In this document: piece by piece, positions 43,347-51,384 of the stretch
How the letters are laid out: the number at the start of each line of letters is the position of its first letter
Position numbering within the stretch: the first letter of the stretch is position 1
DNA from: Allosaccharopolyspora coralli
GTDB lineage: Bacteria > Actinomycetota > Actinomycetes > Mycobacteriales > Pseudonocardiaceae
Direction of reading: 5' to 3'
Assembly: GCF_009664835.1 (NCBI RefSeq)
Contig: NZ_CP045929.1
Location: 868,001-932,000, forward strand
Length of the DNA: 64,000 nt
Program-made: the position numbers and the translations under genes
Notes under the pieces: model-generated
Database searches by the model: none
Told to the model about the DNA's origin: nothing
What the model saw: only the letters and a program-made list of their open reading frames with translations

Positions 43347-45125
43347 TTACAGCTGGGCGTCGAGTACGAGTTCGCGGCCTTCCCGCACCACGGTGACCGG
43401 GACGCGGGAACCGACCGGGTTGCTGTCCACGGCCACGATCAGCTCGTCGGCACTGCCGACCGTGCGCTCACCGACCTTGGTGATCACGTCGCCCTCCGCG
43501 AGACCGGCCCGCTGCGCGGGACTCCCGTCGCGGACGTTCTGGACTTGCGCGCCGTCGGCCATGCCGTCGCTGACGGACTTCGCGTTCACCCCGAGGTCGG
43601 CGTGCGAGGCGCGCCCGGTCTGGATGAGTTCCTCGGCGATCCGGCGCACGTCGTCGATGGGAATGGCGAAGCCGAGGCCGATCGAGCCGCCCTCCCCGCC
43701 GGAACCGAGTGTGCGGATGGCGCTGTTGATGCCCACCACCGCGCCGTTGCCGTCCACGAGCGCGCCGCCGGAGTTGCCGGGGTTGACCGCAGCGTCGGTC
43801 TGGATGGCGTCGATGACGGCGTTGGTGTCGGTGCCCTCACCGGCCAGCCGCACTGGGCGGTTCACCGAACTCACGATGCCGGTCGTGACGGTGCTGGCGA
43901 GGCCGAGCGGCGAGCCGATCGCGATGACGTCGTCGCCGACGGCGAGGTCGGACGACTTGCCGAGGTCGGCGACGGTCGGGTTCGCGACCTCGACCTTGAG
44001 CACCGCGAGATCGGTCTTGGTGTCCCTGCCGACGATCCGCGCGGGCGCACGGGTGCCGTCGTGGAAGACGGTCGAGACCTTCGCGTCCGGAGTGTCTGCG
44101 GCCATCGACACCACGTGGTTGTTGGTCACCACGTAGCCGTTGCCGTCGATCACCACCCCGGAGCCGGTGCCTCCCTGCGAGCCGACCCGAACCTCGACGG
44201 AGACCACGGCAGGCACGACGCGCTGCGCCACGTCGGCGACCGAGCCTGCCGGGTGGTCCTGGCCGGGTTCGGCCTCGGCGAGCGTGACGTCGGGGTTGGT
44301 CAGCGGATTGCCCTCCTCGGCCGTGATGCGTCCGACGAAGCCGCCGACCATCGCGATCACCAGGGCGACGGCGGCGAGCGCGGCGAGCGCGCGCGGCCGC
44401 ACGCGTTGTCCGAACAGCACCTCGCGGGCACTGAGCAGCGGGCCCCGTCCGGGCTCCGTCCGCTCGTCGCCGGAATCCTCGGAGACGGCGGGCGGGCCGA
44501 TGATGGCGCCCGCTGCGGGGTTGCGCCACGGGTCGTGTGCGCCGCGTCCGCTCCAGAAGTCCGAGGTCGCGGGTGCGTCACGCTCCGGGTCCGGAGCTGA
44601 TTCGCCCGGGGCGCGTTGGAGGGCGCTCACCTGCTGCGGCGGGCGGCCGAAAGCCTGGACGAGCGCTTCGGCCGGCGGAGCGCTCTGCTGGACGCCGGTG
44701 ATCGGCGGCGGTTCGTGCCTGCTCGTCGGATCGAAACTGCCCTCGACACCGCGGGGGCGGCCGAACACGCCTGCGGTGGATGCCTCGGCGGCTTCGGAGC
44801 CTGCGGGGTGAGCCGCAGGCCGGGTGTCCGGAGACTGACCACCGGCCGGTTGCCCGGGCCTGTGCTGTTGCTGCGGAGGCGGTGGCGGGTGCCCACCCGG
44901 GTGGGCGGGCATGCCGCGCCCACCACGGCCCTGCTGCCACGGGTGCACAGGTTCGCCCGGAGGGTGCTGGGTGCTGCGTGGCGCTGCCGGAGGTTGCTGG
45001 GGATCCGGGCGCTCCGGAGAGTCCCGCTGATGATGGCGGCCGGTGTCGTCCGGACCACCGTCGTGTGGCGCCCAGCCGGCACCGGACTCGGATCCGTCCG
45101 CAGGCCCTCTCCGCTGCTCGCTCAT
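43347..45125 (-). CDS. htrA: Membrane-anchored HtrA-type serine protease with PDZ domain
   Basis: From ATG 45125, the 592-residue protein has a long Pro/Gln/Gly-rich cytoplasmic region (about 270 residues) and one membrane segment (ALAALAAVALVIAMVGGFVG). A trypsin-like domain with triad His (VTNNHVVSM), Asp (KTDLAVLKV) and Ser (NPGNSGGALVD) follows, then a PDZ domain (DGSPAQRAGLAEGDVITKVG). It acts outside the membrane in envelope protein quality control. It follows sigE and rseA, in an envelope-stress cluster. Confidence 0.93.
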   Translation of the reverse strand: MSEQRRGPADGSESGAGWAPHDGGPDDTGRHHQRDSPERPDPQQPPAAPRSTQHPPGEPVHPWQQGRGGRGMPAHPGGHPPPPPQQQHRPGQPAGGQSPDTRPAAHPAGSEAAEASTAGVFGRPRGVEGSFDPTSRHEPPPITGVQQSAPPAEALVQAFGRPPQQVSALQRAPGESAPDPERDAPATSDFWSGRGAHDPWRNPAAGAIIGPPAVSEDSGDERTEPGRGPLLSAREVLFGQRVRPRALAALAAVALVIAMVGGFVGRITAEEGNPLTNPDVTLAEAEPGQDHPAGSVADVAQRVVPAVVSVEVRVGSQGGTGSGVVIDGNGYVVTNNHVVSMAADTPDAKVSTVFHDGTRAPARIVGRDTKTDLAVLKVEVANPTVADLGKSSDLAVGDDVIAIGSPLGLASTVTTGIVSSVNRPVRLAGEGTDTNAVIDAIQTDAAVNPGNSGGALVDGNGAVVGINSAIRTLGSGGEGGSIGLGFAIPIDDVRRIAEELIQTGRASHADLGVNAKSVSDGMADGAQVQNVRDGSPAQRAGLAEGDVITKVGERTVGSADELIVAVDSNPVGSRVPVTVVREGRELVLDAQL

Positions 45126-45290
45126 CGCTCCCCGGGCGTGGTGTCGGCTCGTCCCTGTCCACCCGAGTGGATCACACGAGTGGGCCCTTGCAGGCACCGG
45201 CGCGCGCGACAGGCGTCGCGGCCGATGCGGCCATCATGCCTCGCGTGGGGTGAAGTCCGCGTGGGAGCCCGTGTCCGGGAACTGGCGGTT

Positions 45291-45305
45291 GTGCCCGTAG
45301 GGCAC
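45291..45305. terminator. Short hairpin GTGCCC-GTA-GGGCAC behind rseA
   Basis: The perfect 6-bp hairpin abuts the rseA stop (complement of 45306-45308). The same hairpin with similar flank occurs at 3223-3237. It may define the 3' end of the sigE-rseA message, separating it from htrA. Confidence 0.45.
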
Positions 45306-46028
45306 TCAGCGCGGAGCCGCGGCCGGAACGGGCGCCTGCGAGATCGCTTCTGCGGCGGGGGCCGGAACCGGGGTGGACGGTTGTGGTGCGGGTGCCGGGC
45401 GCGGCGTGTCGCTCGCGGGGGCTTCGGTGGCGTTCGCCGGGACGGCGGAGTAGGGCCACGAACTACCGTTGAGGTACGGCGCGGGTTCGACCTCGTCGAC
45501 GGGGACGCTGACCAGCGCGAGCGTGCCGAGCATGAGTCCGGAGAACATGACGCCCGCGTGCCGCCCTCGCCGGTGCGGATGGGCGGTGTCGTGACCGGAA
45601 GGCGTGGCCCGCGAGCCCAGCGGGGGGTTGCTCGCGAACGGTTCCTGCCCCTCGCCCAGGGCGGAACCGGTCCCGAAGACGGCGCCGCCGAAGGTGCCGC
45701 GGTCCACACGGTCGGGCCGGGCCACGGCGACGAGCTGGCCGTCCTCGTCCAGCGCGAGCCCGTCGGGTTCGCTCGGCAGGTCCGCCTCGGACGGGATCGA
45801 CTGCAAGGTGCGCAGCAGCTCCGGCGAGACCGACGGCACCGCGGCGGACCGGACGGCCGCACGGGCCTGTCGCTGGGCCGCGGCCTCGGCAGCGCACGAC
45901 GGGCACGACGCCACGTGGGAGGCGGCACGATCGTAGGCGTGGGGGGTGAGTTCACCGTCGACGAACGCTACGAGCGCGTCCAGAGCGAGGTGCTGTTCGG
46001 CGAATCCCCACCCGCGCATTCCCGTCAT
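45306..46028 (-). CDS. rseA: Anti-sigma factor RseA (zinc-binding)
   Basis: The 240-residue protein has an N-terminal zinc-binding anti-sigma domain, [21 protein letters not shown] followed by ASCPSC, that is the HxxxCxxC motif. A single membrane segment follows ([19 protein letters not shown]) and an Ala/Pro-rich outer tail. It should hold SigE inactive until envelope or redox stress releases it. Its start overlaps the sigE stop by 4 bp. No separate RseB lies beside it. Confidence 0.9.
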   Translation of the reverse strand: MTGMRGWGFAEQHLALDALVAFVDGELTPHAYDRAASHVASCPSCAAEAAAQRQARAAVRSAAVPSVSPELLRTLQSIPSEADLPSEPDGLALDEDGQLVAVARPDRVDRGTFGGAVFGTGSALGEGQEPFASNPPLGSRATPSGHDTAHPHRRGRHAGVMFSGLMLGTLALVSVPVDEVEPAPYLNGSSWPYSAVPANATEAPASDTPRPAPAPQPSTPVPAPAAEAISQAPVPAAAPR

Positions 46029-46660
46029 TCGGTGTCCTCCTGAACTCCGTGACGGCGCTCCTCCTGAACTCCCTCACGGCGCGTTTCCAGTGCCGCCTTG
46101 AGCAGCTGCCGACCACGGTGGATCCTGCTGCGCACCGTACCCAGCTTCACGCCGAGCGTGGCGCCGATCTCCTCGTACGAGAGTCCTTCGACGTCGCAGA
46201 GGACGACCGCGGCACGGAACTCCGGGGGGAGGGCGTCGAGCGCGGCCTGCAGGTCCGGGTCGAGGTGCGTGGCCTGGAAGACCTGCTCCGGCGTCGGCGC
46301 ACTACCCGGCAGCCGGTCGGTGTCCTCGGGCAGACCCTCCATCCGCAGGCGGGACCTGCGGCGGGCCATGTCGAGGAACAGGTTCGTGGTGATGCGGTGC
46401 AACCACCCCTCGAAGGTGCCCGGCTTGTAGGAGGCCAGGGAGCGGAAGACACGGATGAACGTGTCCTGCGTCAGGTCTTCGGCGTCGTGTTGATTGCCGG
46501 AGAGACGGAACGCGAGTCGATACACCCGATCGGCGTGCTCCCGGACCACGTCGTCCCAGGACGGCGGGGTCCACGGCACTTCCTGCTCGGGGACGACGGC
46601 GTCGGTGGTGTGCGGCTCGGCCGCACTCATCGGCTGTGTTGCCATCTGACGCGAAGGCAC
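46025..46660 (-). CDS. sigE: ECF RNA polymerase sigma factor SigE
   Basis: Up to 211 residues (ATG 46660; an in-frame ATG 46630 giving [10 protein letters not shown] is also plausible). Region 2 is seen in [32 protein letters not shown] and region 4 in [31 protein letters not shown] with [12 protein letters not shown]. Context (rseA, htrA, tatB) identifies it as the SigE of actinobacterial envelope stress. A GGAAC-type promoter lies upstream. Confidence 0.93.
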   Translation of the reverse strand: MPSRQMATQPMSAAEPHTTDAVVPEQEVPWTPPSWDDVVREHADRVYRLAFRLSGNQHDAEDLTQDTFIRVFRSLASYKPGTFEGWLHRITTNLFLDMARRRSRLRMEGLPEDTDRLPGSAPTPEQVFQATHLDPDLQAALDALPPEFRAAVVLCDVEGLSYEEIGATLGVKLGTVRSRIHRGRQLLKAALETRREGVQEERRHGVQEDTE

Positions 46661-46732
46661 CTCCTGAAGGCAGTCGCACCGGGAGAACGATCGGGAGGTC
46701 CCCCGAGTTCCTGCGGAACGGTGTTCCCGAGG

Positions 46733-46759
46733 AACGGGGTTTCGAAACGTTCCGGTTCC
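46733..46759 (-). promoter_or_regulatory. Candidate ECF-type promoter of sigE
   Basis: On the minus strand GGAAC (46759-46755) is followed after 18 bp by CGTT (46736-46733), the spacing and sequence expected for SigE-family promoters. The start of transcription would fall about 60-100 nt before sigE. A second GGAAC begins at 46753. This suggests autoregulation. Confidence 0.45.
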
Positions 46760-46882
46760 CGCGCGTGGGCCCTGGGACGGGACCCTGGCCGGGCCGGGCG
46801 GGAGCTGCCGGCCCGGTTCTCACTATGACCGGTGCGCGTGAGGTGACGGTGATAAGCCGCTGAGAACAACCTGAGAAAGTGG

Positions 46883-46926
46883 GCGTGAGTCTTTTTGGTG
46901 GTCAGAGCCACCAAAAAGACTCACGC
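46883..46926. repeat. 44-bp palindromic repeat, copy 7, probable terminator
   Basis: Arms gcgtgagtctttttggtgg and ccaccaaaaagactcacgc with loop tcaga. It follows the stop of mrp (46930) on the minus strand, just before the sigE promoter region. Confidence 0.82.
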
Positions 46927-46929
46927 GCT

Positions 46930-48096
46930 CTAGGCAGGGGAGACGGAGAGGAGCTGGCCGGCGAGTCCGCGGGCACGGGTGGAGAGCTTCTTCGCGACGT
47001 CCCCGAGCACCTGGCTCGCCGGGGAGTCCGGGTCCTCCAGCACCAGCGGCGTACCGCCGTCGCCGGACTCGCGCAGCTTCGGGTCGAGCGGCACCTGGCC
47101 GAGCAGCGGCACGTCGGCGCCGATCGAGCGGGTCAGCGAGTCGGCGACGATCTGCCCGCCGCCGGAGCCGAAGACCTCCATGCGCTGCCCGTCCGGCAGC
47201 TCCATCCACGACATGTTCTCCACGACCCCGGCGAGCCGCTGCCGGGTCTGCATGGAGATCGCACCGGCGCGCTCGGCGACCTCGGCGGCGGCCTGCTGCG
47301 GTGTGGTGACGACGAGGATCTCGGCGTTCGGGATGAGCTGCGCGGTCGAGAGCGCGACGTCGCCGGTGCCGGGCGGCAGGTCGAGCAGCAGGACGTCGAG
47401 GTCGCCCCAGAACACGTCCGAGAGGAACTGCTGCAGCGCACGGTGCAGCATCGGACCGCGCCACACCACCGGCGTGTTGCCGGGGGTGAACATGCCGATC
47501 GAGATGACCTTCACGCCGTGCGCCTGCGGCGGCATGATCATCTGGTCGACCTGGGTGGGCTTGCCGTCGGCGCCGAGCATGCGCGGCACCGAGTGGCCGT
47601 AGATGTCGGCGTCGACCACGCCGACGGACAGCCCACGCTCGGCCATCGAGGCGGCGAGGTTGACCGTGACGCTGGACTTGCCGACGCCGCCCTTGCCGGA
47701 GGCCACGCAGTACACGCGGGTCATCGAGCCGGGCTCGGCGAACGGGATGCGGGGTTCCTCGGAGTCGCCGCGCAGCTGTTTGCGCAGTTCGGTGCGCTGC
47801 TCGTCGCTCATCACGTCGAGTTCGACGTCGACGGAGGTCACGCCATCGACGGCCTCGACGGCGGAGGTGACGCGCTCGGTGATCGTCGTCTTCATCGGGC
47901 AGCCCTGCACGGTGAGGTAGATGCCGACCCCGACGGCTCCGGACTCGCCGACGGTGACGTCCTTGACCATGCCGAGCTCGGTGATCGGCTTGTGGATCTC
48001 CGGGTCCTCGACCGAGGTGAGGGCGTCGCGGACGGCCTGCTCGGTGGGAGCGGACTGGGTGCTGGTCACGGCGAGCTGACACCGACCTTTCGTCAC
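46930..48096 (-). CDS. mrp: Mrp/NBP35-type P-loop ATPase, Fe-S cluster carrier
   Basis: The 388-residue protein (a start about 10 codons later is possible) has an N-terminal MIP18/DUF59 domain (VRDALTSVEDPEIHKPITEL, TVQGCPMKTTITERV). A ParA-like ATPase domain follows with the deviant Walker A SGKGGVGKSS, DADIYGHSVPRMLG and LLLDLPPGTGDVALS. Mrp proteins carry Fe-S clusters to apo-proteins. The usual C-terminal CxxC is not seen; the segment WMELPDGQRMEVFG lacks it, as in other actinobacterial homologues. Confidence 0.92.
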   Translation of the reverse strand: MTKGRCQLAVTSTQSAPTEQAVRDALTSVEDPEIHKPITELGMVKDVTVGESGAVGVGIYLTVQGCPMKTTITERVTSAVEAVDGVTSVDVELDVMSDEQRTELRKQLRGDSEEPRIPFAEPGSMTRVYCVASGKGGVGKSSVTVNLAASMAERGLSVGVVDADIYGHSVPRMLGADGKPTQVDQMIMPPQAHGVKVISIGMFTPGNTPVVWRGPMLHRALQQFLSDVFWGDLDVLLLDLPPGTGDVALSTAQLIPNAEILVVTTPQQAAAEVAERAGAISMQTRQRLAGVVENMSWMELPDGQRMEVFGSGGGQIVADSLTRSIGADVPLLGQVPLDPKLRESGDGGTPLVLEDPDSPASQVLGDVAKKLSTRARGLAGQLLSVSPA

Positions 48097-48192
48097 GGCT
48101 GGACTGCTGCTCCAGCAGCTCCCCCCATGCTACGGGCGGGTAGCACACGGGTGACGAGTGAGGATCGGCTACGTGCGCTGCGTCACGGTGAA

Positions 48193-48235
48193 GAGGGGTG
48201 TGGGGTGTGCGGGTTGGTCTGCGTGGCCGGCTACG
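48193..48235 (+). repeat. Partial copy of the imperfect-palindrome intergenic element
   Basis: The stretch gtgcgggttggtctgcgtgg followed by ccggctacggagac matches the left flank of type B elements. No right half is visible. Confidence 0.5.
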
Positions 48236-48274
48236 GAGACGGTGGCGACGACGTACGCGCGACGAAGTCCCGCG

Positions 48275-48832
48275 TCAGCTCTCGCCGTCGTCCCACTGCG
48301 GGTTGTCGCGCAGTGCGTGCGCGTCCGGCCGCGGCCCCCGCACGCGTCCTCGCCTGCTCTCGGTGCCGGGGAGCTCGTCACGGAGCCGGTCGAGTTCGGT
48401 GCGCAGGAAGTCCCGGGTGGCCACCTCGCCGACAGCGAGCCGCAGCGACGCGAGCTCGCGGGCGAGGTACTCGGTGTCGGCCTTGGTCTGTTCGGCCCGC
48501 GCACGGTCCTCCTCCAGCGAGACCCGGTCGCGGTCGTCCTGCCGATTCTGGGCGAGCAGGATCAACGGCGCCGCGTAGGCGGCTTGGGTGGAGAAGGCCA
48601 GGTTGAGCAGGATGAACGGGTAGGGGTCCCAGCGCAGCTGCACCACGAGCACCAGGTTGAGCGCGATCCAGGTGACGACGATGACGGTCTGCCAGAGCAG
48701 GAAGCGTCCGGTGCCGAGAAAGCGGGCGATGCGCTCCGAGAGGCGTCCGATCAGCTCGGGGTCGAATTCCACGGAGAAGCGGCGTGGCTCCCGGGGCTGG
48801 TCGAGTCGCCGGCGGGAGTGCAGCTCAGGCAC
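48275..48832 (-). CDS. DUF1003 membrane protein
   Basis: GTG 48832 is preferred because AGGAGG is 5 nt upstream; this gives 185 residues. Two membrane helices (FLLWQTVIVVTWIALNLVLVV and YPFILLNLAFSTQAAYAAPL) with the FDPYPFILLN-type motif define DUF1003. The C-terminal part is a charged coiled coil (DDRDRVSLEEDRARAEQTKADTEYLA). The start lies 8 bp inside the 3' end of the CBS-domain gene. Function unknown; possibly linked to divalent cation handling by its neighbours. Confidence 0.85.
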   Translation of the reverse strand: MPELHSRRRLDQPREPRRFSVEFDPELIGRLSERIARFLGTGRFLLWQTVIVVTWIALNLVLVVQLRWDPYPFILLNLAFSTQAAYAAPLILLAQNRQDDRDRVSLEEDRARAEQTKADTEYLARELASLRLAVGEVATRDFLRTELDRLRDELPGTESRRGRVRGPRPDAHALRDNPQWDDGES

Positions 48833-50126
48833 GGTCACCTCCTCGCGGCACCGGGGCACTGCCGGACTCGTCGGTGTCGGGCAGACCGCCCTCGCGCCAG
48901 TCCTCGGGCAACAGGTGGTCGAGCACGTCGTCGACGGTGACCGCGCCGAGCAGTCGTTCCTCCTCGTCGAGGACGGGTCCGCACACGAGGTTGTAGGCGG
49001 CGAAGTAGCGGGTCACGTCGGTGAGCGTGGCGTCCGGCCGCAGGCTGGCGAGATGGGTGTCGACCGCCGCGGCGACGAGGCTGTAGGGCGGTTCGCGCAG
49101 GAGCCGCTGGATGTGCACGCAGCCGAGATAACGACCGGTGGGCGTGCCGGTCGGTGGCCGGACCACCAGAACCATGCTGGAGAGCGCGACGGGCAGGTCG
49201 GCGACGCGCACCATGGCGAGGGCCTCGGCGATGGTCGTGTCCGGCTCCACGACGACGGGTTCGGGAGTCATGAGGCCGCCCGCCGTGTCGTGCGAGTACT
49301 CCAGGAGTCGTTTCACCGGCGCGGATTCCTTCGGCTCCATGAGTTCCAGGAACCGGTCCTTGTCCACTTCGGAGAGTTCGCCGAGCACGTCCGCAGCGTC
49401 GTCGGGGTTCATCGCTTCGAGGACGTCGGCGGCGCGTTCCTCGTGCAGATGGGTGAGCAGGTCCTTCTGGTCGTCCTCGGGGAGTTCCTCGACCACGTCG
49501 GCGAGCCTGTCGTCGTCGAGTGCCTCGGCCACTTCGTAGCGCCGCTTGGAGGGAAGCTCGTGCAGGGTGCTGGCGACGTCGACGGCGCGCATGTCCTCGA
49601 ACAGCGCCAGCAGCTGGTGTACTTCCTGGGGCTGGTTGGCGACGTCGAGCGTGGCCAGGCCGCTGACCTGGTCCCAGGACAGGACGGTGACCGGGCCACG
49701 GCGGCCGAGTCGTCCGGTGCGTTCCCGGACGGCGACCTTGCTGATCTGCCAGTCGCGGGTGCGGGTCTGCTCCATCGCCACGTCGACGAGCACGGCGGAC
49801 CTGCTCGTGGCGTTGACGGTGACTTTCGCGTCGAGCAGCTGGCCGAGGACCAGCAGTTCGTTGGGGCGCTGGGCGAACGCGCGCATGTTGACGCTGCCGG
49901 TGCTGAGCGTGGCGGCGGTGGCCTCGATCCGCGCCACGCGCAGCATGGGGACGAAGACGCGGCGCCGGGTTCCCATCTCCATGACGAGCCCGAGAACTCG
50001 GGGCGGGTTGTTGCCGACCCGGAGACCGCTGACGATGTCGCGGACCTTGCCGATCGACTCGCCGTCCGGGCCGAACACGGCCAGGCCGCTGAGTTGCGCC
50101 GCGAAGACTCTGGACGTGCCAGCCAC
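48825..50126 (-). CDS. PRC-barrel / MgtE-N / CBS-domain protein
   Basis: From GTG 50126, 433 residues contain a PRC-barrel-like start (VFAAQLSGLAVFGPDGESIGKV) and an MgtE intracellular N domain (ALDDDRLADVVEELPEDDQ, MNPDDAADVLGELSEVD). Paired CBS domains follow (GGLMTPEPVVVEPDTTIAEA ... VCGPVLDEEERLLGAVTVDD). The membrane channel of MgtE is absent, so this is a soluble magnesium- or nucleotide-sensing relative (Rv1232c type). The longer upstream frame is spurious. Confidence 0.88.
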   Translation of the reverse strand: MAGTSRVFAAQLSGLAVFGPDGESIGKVRDIVSGLRVGNNPPRVLGLVMEMGTRRRVFVPMLRVARIEATAATLSTGSVNMRAFAQRPNELLVLGQLLDAKVTVNATSRSAVLVDVAMEQTRTRDWQISKVAVRERTGRLGRRGPVTVLSWDQVSGLATLDVANQPQEVHQLLALFEDMRAVDVASTLHELPSKRRYEVAEALDDDRLADVVEELPEDDQKDLLTHLHEERAADVLEAMNPDDAADVLGELSEVDKDRFLELMEPKESAPVKRLLEYSHDTAGGLMTPEPVVVEPDTTIAEALAMVRVADLPVALSSMVLVVRPPTGTPTGRYLGCVHIQRLLREPPYSLVAAAVDTHLASLRPDATLTDVTRYFAAYNLVCGPVLDEEERLLGAVTVDDVLDHLLPEDWREGGLPDTDESGSAPVPRGGDRA

Positions 50127-50255
50127 GCTGATCAGCCTATCGGGTGGTCGCGGGCAGAGCAGTCCACGACTCGCCGTGCTCCCGACGTCCGAGCCTGACC
50201 TGCGGGTGCACGGCGTGGATAGGGTGGGCGCGAGTCGTGGAGTGGAGGAGCAGCC

Positions 50256-51212
50256 GTGGTTGAGCAGCGTTCCCGCCGGAGTTGTCTCGCGGTGCCGGGG
50301 TCGAGCGAGAAAATGATCGACAAGGCGCGTGGATTGGCTGCCGACCAGTTGTTCCTGGACCTGGAGGACGCGGTCGCGCCGCTGGCGAAGGAACAGGCGC
50401 GAGGGCAGGTGGTCACGGCGTTGACCGAAGGCGGCTGGGACGGCCGGATCCGCACGGTGCGGGTGAACGCGCTCGACACGCAGTGGACCTATCGCGACGT
50501 GATCGAGGTCGTGGAGGGTGCCGGCGAGCAGCTGGACACGATCATGTTGCCGAAGTGCGCGGGACCGGAGCAAGTGCGGTGGCTGGAGTTGACGCTCGCG
50601 CAGATCGAGCGGGCGACGGGCCTGCCGGAAGGCGGCATCGGCATCGAGGTGCAGATCGAGGACGCGCCCGGTTTGGTCTCCGTGGACGAGATCGCAGGCG
50701 CCTCTGCGCGGATGGAGGCGTTGCACTTCGGTCCGGCGGATTTCATGGCTTCGATCAACATGCGGTCGTTGGTGGTCGGCGAGCAGCCGCCCGGCTACGA
50801 CGTGGGCGATGCTTACCACTACCCGTGGATGCGCATGCTGATGGCGGCGCGTGCCCACGACATCCAGGTACTCGACGGGCCGTACTTGCAGATCAAGGAC
50901 GTGGATGGCCTGCGGACGGTCGCGGCGCGCTCGGCGGCGCTCGGGTTCGACGGCAAGTGGGTGCTGCATCCCGCGCAGGTCGAGGCCGTCAACGAGGTGT
51001 TCTCGCCGCGCCAGGAGGATTACGACCGCGCGGAGAACATTCTGGACGCCTACGAGTGGTACACCTCGGAAGCCGGTGGCGCGCGCGGCGCGGCGATGCT
51101 CGGCGACGAGATGATCGACGAGGCGTCGCGAAAGATGGCCCTGGTCGTCGCGGGCAAGGGCCGGGCAGCCGGGATGGTGCGCACGGATCGCTGGACGCCG
51201 CCGTCGCAGTGA
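50256..51212 (+). CDS. HpcH/HpaI aldolase family CoA-ester lyase (CitE-like)
   Basis: The 318-residue TIM-barrel protein starts RRSCLAVPGSSEKMIDKARG. It has the metal/substrate motifs FLDLEDAVAPLAKEQAR, VRVNALDTQW, GIGIEVQIEDAPGL and MEALHFGPADFMAS, and ends with GKWVLHPAQVEAVNEVFSP. It belongs to the CitE/malyl-CoA lyase group, acting on beta-hydroxyacyl-CoA esters. Without CitD/CitF neighbours it is a stand-alone lyase or thioesterase, not citrate lyase. Exact substrate uncertain. Confidence 0.88.
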   Translation: MVEQRSRRSCLAVPGSSEKMIDKARGLAADQLFLDLEDAVAPLAKEQARGQVVTALTEGGWDGRIRTVRVNALDTQWTYRDVIEVVEGAGEQLDTIMLPKCAGPEQVRWLELTLAQIERATGLPEGGIGIEVQIEDAPGLVSVDEIAGASARMEALHFGPADFMASINMRSLVVGEQPPGYDVGDAYHYPWMRMLMAARAHDIQVLDGPYLQIKDVDGLRTVAARSAALGFDGKWVLHPAQVEAVNEVFSPRQEDYDRAENILDAYEWYTSEAGGARGAAMLGDEMIDEASRKMALVVAGKGRAAGMVRTDRWTPPSQ

Positions 51213-51216
51213 GACC

Positions 51217-51287
51217 GGGTGAAGGGTGTGCGGACGGAGGGTTGCGCTACCGGTCCACCAACACAGACCAATCCGCGCACCCTCGGA
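51217..51287 (-). repeat. Partial copy of the imperfect-palindrome intergenic element
   Basis: Read on the minus strand: gagggtgcgcggattggtct, then gtgttggtggaccggtagcg, matching the left flank of type B elements. It lies between the CoA-ester lyase and patatin genes. Confidence 0.5.
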
Positions 51288-51384
51288 CCGAAACTCTCGA
51301 TCCGCGTGACGACTTACCGCGCCCCGGTTCGAAGCGGTAGATTCCTCCTCGGCGTTGATCTCCAGACCGAGGGCGGTTCGGCGA

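Noticed and set aside
50256-51212. Citrate lyase beta subunit (citE) as a specific name
   Set aside because: No citD, citF or citG genes are present; only the wider CoA-ester lyase family is supported.
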